This document shows, one piece after another, positions 57,241 to 64,000 of a stretch of DNA of 64,000 bases. Position numbers and translations under genes: made by a program. The notes under the pieces were generated by a model that was not told the DNA's origin, did not search any database, and saw nothing but the letters and a program-made list of their open reading frames with translations. Positions within the stretch are counted from its first letter, which is position 1; each line of letters begins with the position of its first letter. The stretch is from Abelmoschus esculentus (Eukaryota > Streptophyta > Magnoliopsida > Malvales > Malvaceae), in contig JAUCBN010000023.1 of NCBI GenBank assembly GCA_035048815.1, positions 8,811,501 through 8,875,500 on the forward strand, given 5' to 3'.

Positions 57241-58517
57241 ATAGACATGGAAAGAACTATATATAAGGTAAAAAGGGTCCACAAGTTTAAATATTAATCG
57301 AGTTACACCTTGTTTTTCATTTCAAATTTTTATTTAAGCCTAAATTGGAATTTTTGTCACCGAATTTGACCTAAAAATTAATTTAGTCCCACGTCAAGAA
57401 AGACACTCTATTAGATCTTCAAGTTCAAAAATTGAATAAAATTTATATAGCGATGAATTGAGAAATCTTTTAGATGAATAAAATTTTATTTATCCAAAAA
57501 AACAAATTCAAAAATTGCATTAAATTGACCATTTGATCCACGTTAATGTGGGAGTCCACATTGCTAAAATGACTGCCTAACGATGATGATGTTACAGTAC
57601 ATGGGGATAATGACATGGCAAATGGGCTGAATTAATTATTTTAATCTAAATTTAGGATATAATTGATATTTTAAAAAGTATCAGGGACTCAAATCATATT
57701 TACACCAATTTGTTAATTGGCTTTTTACATCCTTCATTTGTAAAAGTTCAACTTGATCCAAATTATCTATCCAATTTAATCAAAAATTAAATAAATTAAT
57801 TAAATTAACTTAAAACTTAAATAAATTATTTACCCAATTTTAATATTTTAATAATTTTTTAAATTCTTAGTTTTAACTTAAACATTAAATAAATTATCGA
57901 ACTTTTAATTAAAATCAATTATTCCCCCAACTTGGCAAAAAAATATATTATGCTCTCGAATTCAACTAAAAAATTAATTTATCCCATTTTCACATCATTA
58001 TCGTTGACTACCAAGTCAGTATCTTGAACTATTGCGTCAACATCGTGAGTATTGTAATAGTCAAAATCGATCAAAGGGTAAATTTCATACAAATGATGAA
58101 TTCAAAGCCTAATTGGATGCATATTTATGCAAGGCATTGAATTGATATTTTGAGTCAAACTTGCGTGTAAAATTACTCATTTAGCCTTTGTTTAAATACT
58201 TTATAGGTCACTAATTTTTTCCCATAATATACCCTATTCTAGTTTCGTCCTCAACTTATTCTAAATTTAAGATACCATGCATACTATGTTGACTTGTGTT
58301 TAATAGAAATATCAAAATTTTTAAAATTGTGATACTCGTATATAGTACACGATAATTTCGATGTGATTTTTTTATAATATATTATCATATTTTTATATTT
58401 TGATGTCCGATTCTTATCGATATGAACGAAATGATCACTTTTATTTTTAAGTCAATTCTGTATATCGACAAAATCGACCACTAAATCTAAGGACATTGAA
58501 GAGGGTTGTTTAACCAA
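57241..58517. other. AT-rich non-coding stretch
   Basis: No gene, RNA or clear repeat is recognised. There is a run of 'aattaaataaatt' words near 57780-57900. Confidence 0.5.
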
Positions 58518-58653
58518 AGCAATATCACTTTTGATTCAATTATCAACAATAACTCTTAGTTCATACCCAGCCAATTATAGTTTTTAGCAATATCACTTTT
58601 GATTCAATTATCAACAATAACTCTTAGTTCATACCCAGCCAATTATAGTTTTT
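58518..58653 (+). repeat. perfect 68-bp tandem duplication
   Basis: Two adjacent copies of a 68-bp unit starting 'agcaatatcacttttgattc' and ending 'ccaattatagttttt', apparently identical. Either a very recent event or an assembly duplication. From 58654 to 59033 the sequence is 3' flank shared with MMP pseudogene 2. Confidence 0.9.
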
Positions 58654-59033
58654 AATTTTGGGTTTAATCACCAATCGATTAATTTATTTTGGGCTTTGTA
58701 GAGGGTAATTATGAAGATCACCTTTCTAACTCAGTTTTTTCATTTACAATATTCAAATTTAAACTTCTCACTTTACTAAGAGAATCTAGTATCTCATTTC
58801 ATTAGATTAACTTGTTATTCGCATTTTTTATTTTTAATTTATTTATATAAATTAAAATATGAGATATTTATGATTTCAAAAAATATGTTTTGCCCCCTTA
58901 AGTTAATATTCTAGTACTGTGCTGATTATCAAGCACTAATAGGCAAACACCTACTGCAATGGAAGTTTCAAAACCATTTGTTACAAACTTAGAGCATACT
59001 AAATTTAAGTAATTCATAGATTATTCATGCCAT

Positions 59034-59230
59034 CGGTGGCGGATCCATGCTTTGAATAGGGTGAGTACAGGCTCACCCTGGATTTTTTAAAGGTTATATA
59101 TTTACCCTTAATTTTCTTAATTTTTATAAATTAATCCTTACGTTTGATAATATTTAAGCTTTGTACCCACCTTGAGATTTTAAAATTTCATATGTGCTCA
59201 CCCTTAAATAAATTTCTAGATCCGCTGTTG
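59034..59230. mobile_element. hAT-like MITE in the MMP pseudogene 3 flank
   Basis: A 197-bp insert between 8-mers CATGCCAT (59026-59033) and CATACCAT (59231-59238), one mismatch. Its ends GGCGGATCCATG..AGGGTGAGTAC and, inverted, AGCGGATCTAGA..AAGGGTGAGCAC are imperfect inverted repeats. The matching flank of the other two MMP copies lacks it. Confidence 0.7.
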
Positions 59231-59561
59231 CATACCATGCAAGGAAACTAAAGCTTCCATAGTTATTAGATTACATTCATCCCGCAATTAAGCTATGATA
59301 TATCAGTAACCACTTATTTTATTTTCAGTTATGAAACCCATGCAGGTTTCATTGGTACAGTGTCTACTTGTACTTGTATAGAGCTTTTAGATCATCTTTA
59401 TCATCTTGGGTCAGTTTTCTTTTGATATCTCCTTTTTCATAATATGGATACATGATAGCTGATTCTAACCTGTTATGTTCAAACTGATATTGCTGAATTT
59501 TTTCTTCTTTGTGAACTTGAAGAGAGAAATATCTGCCCACGATTTCAATACTCAAGCAAAT

Positions 59562-59861
59562 TGTCACGGACCGTGAGTCGTGACTACGCGGGACCGAGCG
59601 AGATGCTTTCTGGTGGTGCGTAAAGCTTGGGAGCGGGATAGCATTAAGAGTGTAGTACGTGCCGAGCAGCCGTCCCATCTGGGATGGGCGCGCTGATCGT
59701 GCACCACACTGGTCGGGAACTATCCCCGCTTCCCTGATGAGCCCATGGGAGGGCGAAACCAGTAAGCATCGGAGATCGTTCAGGCTGATCCTCGGGCATG
59801 CGAGTGTCCCGAGGTGCCGCACGGGTAGAAGTCCCTGCGCGAGAACTCTGACCCCGTGACA
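59562..59861 (+). repeat. 5' LTR of the TRIM
   Basis: It starts TGTCACGGACCGTGAGTCG, with a palindrome TCACGGACCGTGA at the very edge. Reading frames that run through this LTR on either strand are artefacts of low stop density at high GC. Confidence 0.9.
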
Positions 59862-59863
59862 AG

Positions 59864-59875
59864 TGGTATCAGAGC
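59864..59875 (+). other. primer-binding site of the TRIM, initiator Met tRNA
   Basis: TGGTATCAGAGC two bases after the LTR end; perfect match to the 3' complement of initiator tRNA-Met. Confidence 0.92.
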
Positions 59876-60050
59876 GAGGCTGTGTGCTAGCTGTTGGGTT
59901 GACCAAGCGCCCCATGTGCTGCGGAGCGAGTCATGAGGATGAGCGTGTTAGCTCGCACCCCAAGAGAAGCGGGTGTTCGCAAGTGGGTCCTTTAGAGACG
60001 AGGACGGGTAGGCAGGAAGCCACAGTGAAAGTTCTCCGGATGGTCGAGCT

Positions 60051-60379
60051 GCAATGGGAACACTTGGTTATAATGGCGAGGGCCATGAGGTGGTTCAATG
60101 GGAACACCTGGTTATAATGGCGAGGGCCATGAGGTGATTCAATGGGAACACCTGGTTATAGTGCCGAGGGTCATGAGGTGGTTCAATGGGAACACCTGGT
60201 TATAGTGGCGAGGGCCATGAGGTGGTTGCGATCTTCAATGGAAACACCTGGTATAGTGGCGAGGGCCATAAGGTGGTTCAATGGGAACACCTGGTTAAAA
60301 GTGGTGAGTGGCCATGAGGTGGTTAAGATCGACAATGGGACACCTTGTTGAAGTGGCGAGTGCCATGAGGTGGTTGCAA
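60051..60379 (+). repeat. about seven tandem units of ~46 bp inside the TRIM
   Basis: The consensus word is GGGAACACCTGGTTATA then GTGGCGAGGGCCATGAGGTGG. Unit spacing is about 42-52 bp and units drift towards the right. It has no sustained coding frame on + that looks like gag. Confidence 0.9.
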
Positions 60380-60524
60380 GTAGACCTGTGCCCGACATTG
60401 GAGGGTGGCCCCAGTTAGTGGGCGAGTTTGGGAGAATTGCACACTAGTTCCTGGCACGTTTTAAGAGAAGGGAAAGAGTTTCCTCCCCATGCACGAGGGC
60501 GTGCATGAATTGGGTGGAGGAGAA

Positions 60525-60823
60525 TGTCACGGACCGTGAGTCGTGACTACGCGGGACCGAGCGAGATGCTTTCTGGTGGTGCGTAAAGCTTGGGAGCGGG
60601 ATAGCATTAAGAGTGTAGTACGTGCCGAGCAGCCGTCCCATCTGGGATGGGCGCGCTGATCGTGCACCACACTGGTCGGAGCTGTCCCCGCTTCCCTGAT
60701 GAGCCCATGGGAGGGCGAAACCAGTAAGCATCAGAGATCGTTCAGGCTGATCCTCGGGCATGCGAGTGTCCCGAGGTGCCGCACGGGTAGAAGTCCCTGC
60801 TCGAAAACTCTGACCCCGTGACA
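60525..60823 (+). repeat. 3' LTR of the TRIM
   Basis: Differs from the left LTR at only a few places (for example GGGAACTATCC against GGAGCTGTCC, CGCGAG against CTCGAA). Confidence 0.9.
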
Positions 60824-61291
60824 AAATACAGTATCCACTTCATCAACTGTAAACTCCTTTGGAGCATTGAAGATGGAATATGTAAGGTTGTACTTGCTCC
60901 ACTTATCGGTTGAGGTGTTGTAGTTAAAAAAACAAGGGAGATACACCTTGATTATCAAGCATACCGCACCTAGGTGACATCATTGCTTTGATTGTAGTAG
61001 AGTTGATCTTGCCTGTTACATCGATGTATAAGATTTGTTGATATGTTTTTAGAGAAGACTTTAAAGAATCATCGAAATGATCGTCGAGTGTAAGCTTAAC
61101 ACCATGGGGATAATATCCATATCTCTTAAGATATTGTTTGACTTGATTAATCCCTCTAAAAACTCCTCCTTTCTGCATTTGATCAAGATTTTGTAGTGAA
61201 TCAAACTTTATAGACTTGATGACACAAGGTTGCAGCACAAAGAGTAAAAGAAATGCTCTAAAGAACAAATGATCAAAAGTTTAGCAGCCAT

Positions 61292-61593
61292 TTTCAAGTA
61301 TGATTAAACTAATGCTTTAATATTTTGTTTTATTTTGGTTCACCTAAATTTCGGTTATCATTTAATCTCACCCAACCGTCTAAATCCTATTTAAATAGGG
61401 CTACGATCCAATATATTATATAAATTTTTTATTTTACATTTTTTAAACTGTTGGTTGAAGTTAAATGGGTGACTAAGATTATTTCATTATCCTTTTTCCA
61501 AAATTCTCACCATTTATTAATATTAATCTTACTCAACTACTTACTGTTATTCAATTGTCCAAAAAAAATGTAAATTTTTTTAACAATAACATT
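61292..61593 (-). other. upstream flank of MMP pseudogene 3
   Basis: Weakly matches the promoter sides of the other copies ('ctcaccatttattaatattaatcttactcaa', 'gactaagattatttcatta'). The TATA box has decayed to a TTTAAATA-like sequence near 61390. Confidence 0.45.
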
Positions 61594-61742
61594 GAAACAA
61601 ACACACATTTAGCACAAGAAGAGAACACACACTTGAATTCAATTAACTATAGCATAGAAAGAAACACACATTTAGCACAACAAAAGAACACACATTTAAA
61701 TTTATTTAACAACAGCACAGAAAAAATACACATTTAACACAA
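61594..61742 (+). repeat. short tandem repeat with ACACACATTTAGCACAA core
   Basis: Roughly 2.5 units of ~65 bp: GAAACACACATTTAGCACAA, then GAGAACACACACTTGAATTC, and again. The reading frame NTHLAQ..NTHLN through it is a by-product. From 61743 to 62399 the DNA is AT-rich with no feature. Confidence 0.7.
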
Positions 61743-62399
61743 TAAGAAATAAGTTAAATTTAATAAGTTAACGTTAAAAATTTTACCCTCAGAACCAATT
61801 TAATTTATATTATTTCATAATAATTATAAAATATTTAAATACTTAATAATTCGTCAAAATTAAAAGTTAAAATTATAACTAAAAATCGATAACCGAAAAA
61901 GAGTTAAAATTCTCAAAATAAATTATCTCAAAACCTTATTAGAAATAATATTATAGTTTGATGGTTCAAATAAAATATTCGAATATAAAAAAAATTATGT
62001 ATACTAAAAATAACCTTAATTCTCAAATACATCAAATTCTCTAAAATAATAATAATAATTTGAATAACTGAAAGTTTATTTTATATTGAATAATAAAATA
62101 ACTATATAAAACATGAGATTCTTCAGGTACCGCATTGCCTAAAGTCCAAAGATTTGTAAGAGGAAACTAAATGGGAGTAACCTAAAGAACTTAATGTATC
62201 TCTAAGGTGTAGATAAAAACAACAAAATACAGTTTACAAAATTATTTCACAAGAGTAATATTTTAGAAAATAATGCAAAGAATGATGTCACATGCACGAC
62301 ACAAATCACAACTACGTACTCTAATCACAGTCCAATCCAAAATTATATTTTATTTGAAATCTCAATTTATCCGAAAATACAAATTCACAGGATTTTAGT

Positions 62400-64000
62400 G
62401 TGTCCTGTGTAGTGCTATAATTGATGTATGTGAACACACGTATATGTGCAAGTATACACAGTCATGCAAGTAATAATAGGGTGAGTGAGTATCGCTCCCA
62501 CGAGGATCTAGAGTAAAGTATGTAGTCAAATTTGTCAAGGCAAAAAGGTTTGTCACTAAAAAGAAAACAAAGATAAAAATATAAACACAAGAAAATGGAT
62601 ATGTACGATGAAGGTGTAAGATAGAAATTCTATGACAATTCTAGAGTACAAGCAACTAAAATTTGCAAGGCAAAGTAGAATGGATGATGATGGTAAGGTG
62701 GATGTATGAAGGTGATATGTGAGTGAATAGCAGAGTGATCGCAAGATAGCAAGCAAAGTAAAGAAAGTAAGTTGTGATTGCAAGGTCAAAAACAGGATGC
62801 AAGAAACACATTAAACAATATTTTGTACTTCTCCTCTATTGATGAACTCTCTAGGGAATGACTGATGGTGGCTTTTATGGTTTCCTACCCCTTACCCCTA
62901 CATAACATATAGTTGCTATGGTGTATACATACTCGATAGAGGTTTCTAAGGTATTCCCGCTCTCTCGAGTCATAGGAACCTGACAAACTAAAATGCCATG
63001 GTATTTTCACCTGTCACGCGAATGACACCTTAGCCTATAGATAAAGTACCATCCTTTTAGTCGTTAAAGCCTTCACCTACGCCTCTCTCGAGTGCTCTAG
63101 GATCCAACTAGGCCCTATTTGCAGTCTAGAACCCATTGCTCACGTAGATCCTCCCTTAGCTCCTCTCAGATTATCTAAGGATCTATAGTTACGCCTCTCT
63201 CGAGTGCTCTAACTTGTATCTAAACCATGGATACTCTCGTGCCTCTTACAAAGTTTAAATAATTATCAATAATGAGCAAAGCAAATATACAAACACTTAG
63301 CATGCAATATATTAAATAGAAACAAAAGTTAATCATCCATCAAAGCTACCACCGAAACAAGGTTACATGGTGGAGCTAAATGTTAAGAGTAATCAACCAC
63401 ATTAAACTTAAACATCTAACATTAATCCTCATGAAAATATAACAAAATAAAGCAAGGAAGGAAGACTAAAAGACACCCTCGGTGTGCACTGCCGCTGGCT
63501 CTTCAACCACTATGGTCGCCTTGGTGTGCTAGCCCTCTCGGGTGCTTAGTACACCACTTCCGTCGAGCTCTATCAATAGAGGTCGCTTTGGCCGGAAGTT
63601 ATAGGAGAAAGGTGGGAGCTTTCCGCCATGAAGACCGCCGCAAAAGGTACCTCTTTTCTGTGTTTTCCTTTCCCGTAAAAAGCCTATTTCTTATGTAGGT
63701 CACCATGTATTTTAAAGAGACTGAAAAACCCTAAAAGATGTGCAAAAATCCATTTCTGCCCTTATTTTTGTCTTGAGATTCCTACAGGACTGGCAGAGGT
63801 GACAGTGGTCCCCTACTGACGTGGTATGCATATAACTCATATTCTCTGTGATCCCCTATTGAGGTGGTTGTAGCCAGCTGTAGTGGTCCCGATCGGCTGT
63901 GGTAGCACCAGCTGGCACTCTTATCAAAATATCTCTTTGTCATTTAGCTCAGCCCAGGAGTTCTCTAGCTTTGCCATGGCATTTTCCTTTTGTCATCCTT
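62400..64000 (-). mobile_element. LTR-like sequence running off the window
   Basis: From about 62400 (TGTGTCCTGTG) the text 'gtgcaagtatacacagtcatgcaagtaataatagg' and 'gagtatcgctcccacgaggatc' is typical of the 3' portion of long gypsy LTRs, read inverted; compare 'gtgcaagtgtacacg' and 'gttatcgtctccacaggg' at 32459. Landmarks further right include repeated 'cctctctcgagtgctcta' (63080-63210). No coding region; the end lies beyond 64000. Confidence 0.5.

Larger units (their letters stand above)
59562..60823 (+). mobile_element. GC-rich TRIM-like retrotransposon, 1262 bp
   Basis: Direct LTRs of 300 and 299 bp (59562-59861 and 60525-60823) are about 98% identical and start TGTCACGG and end CCCCGTGACA. 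A Met primer-binding site follows the left LTR; a purine tract GGGTGGAGGAGAA precedes the right one. A 4-bp AAAT target duplication (59558-59561, 60824-60827) fits insertion into the MMP pseudogene. The interior is about 660 bp and has no gag or pol, only a 46-bp tandem array. Base composition is strikingly GC-rich against the ~30% GC host. I do not recognise it as Cassandra: no 5S-like promoter is visible in the LTR. Confidence 0.9.
59364..61291 (-). pseudogene. matrix metalloproteinase pseudogene 3
   Basis: Inverted relative of the gene at 30125. The ATG survives (61289-61291), but a frameshift falls within the signal peptide. The propeptide is recognisable (GINQVKQYLKRYGYYPHG) with cysteine switch PRCGMLD (Pro changed to Leu). 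After FTVDEVDTVF the TRIM at 59562-60823 interrupts. Beyond it the sequence jumps from FKFTKKK to SAIMYPYYEKGDIKRKLTQDD: the entire zinc-binding HExxHxxGxxH region is deleted, leaving only the Met-turn and C-terminus. Dead before or regardless of the TRIM. Confidence 0.92.

Noticed and set aside
59364..59915. A 183-codon frame joining MMP C-terminal residues to TRIM LTR sequence
   Set aside because: It is an accidental read-through of the GC-rich LTR into the pseudogene, with no start or catalytic motif.
60444..60824. A 126-codon frame in the right TRIM LTR, with similar frames on the other strand
   Set aside because: The same frames appear in the left LTR; they follow from high GC and few stops, not from selection.
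61594..61742. Possible CRISPR-like array of spaced repeats
   Set aside because: Plant DNA, about 2.5 imperfect units and spacers that are themselves repeats; a plain tandem repeat.

Overview
The window is plant nuclear DNA: AT-rich, intron-bearing, and dominated by nested, decayed transposable elements. A dicot is likely. The CACTA subterminal motifs (GGCGTTT...AAACGCC) and the element mix make a cotton-like Malvaceae genome my best guess. That is an inference; no marker gene settles it.

Only one host gene looks intact: a single-exon matrixin-type matrix metalloproteinase (MMP) at 30125-30976 (+). Two dead copies lie on the opposite strand, at 40049-40908 and 59364-61291. Both share promoter-side and 3'-flank sequence with the intact gene, so this is an old duplicated cluster spread apart by transposons. 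The third copy has lost its zinc-binding motif and is split by a compact GC-rich terminal-repeat element (59562-60823) that has the full layout of a TRIM retrotransposon. A second host-gene remnant (36389-38797) is a CCCH zinc-finger pseudogene followed, same strand, by two exons of a mitochondrial FtsH protease.

Layout. 1-4.9 kb: Athila/TR-GAG-type LTR pieces inserted in an unclassified dispersed repeat, with a SINE and two MITEs nested. 6.5-11.5 kb: a minus-strand Ty1/copia element with both LTRs. 13.0-13.9 kb: a foldback MITE. 15.4-28.0 kb: a Ty3/gypsy chromovirus whose 5' half (LTR-gag-RT-RNaseH) is on + and whose 3' half (integrase-LTR) is on -, best explained by an inversion; a LINE, an LTR fragment and a truncated copia lie within it. 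28.7-29.6 kb: a second foldback element. 30.1-31.0 kb: the MMP gene. 32.4-34.5 kb: the 3' end of a Tat-like element. 36.4-39.5 kb: chimeric pseudogene and a CACTA end. 40.0-40.9 kb: MMP pseudogene. 42-43 kb: repeats. 43974-53039: a complete 9.07-kb CACTA (En/Spm) transposon with a TAT target duplication, a TNP2 (TNPD-like) transposase, a second TNPA-like gene, palindromic subterminal arrays and an apparently captured three-exon host-gene tail. 53-57 kb: hAT-like MITEs and a retroposon. 59.0-61.3 kb: third MMP copy with the TRIM. 62.4-64 kb: another LTR running off the window.

The best candidates for something undescribed are the GC-rich TRIM with its internal ~46-bp tandem array, the gene tail carried by the CACTA element, and the four-copy dispersed repeat family. 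No tRNA, rRNA or CRISPR was seen.
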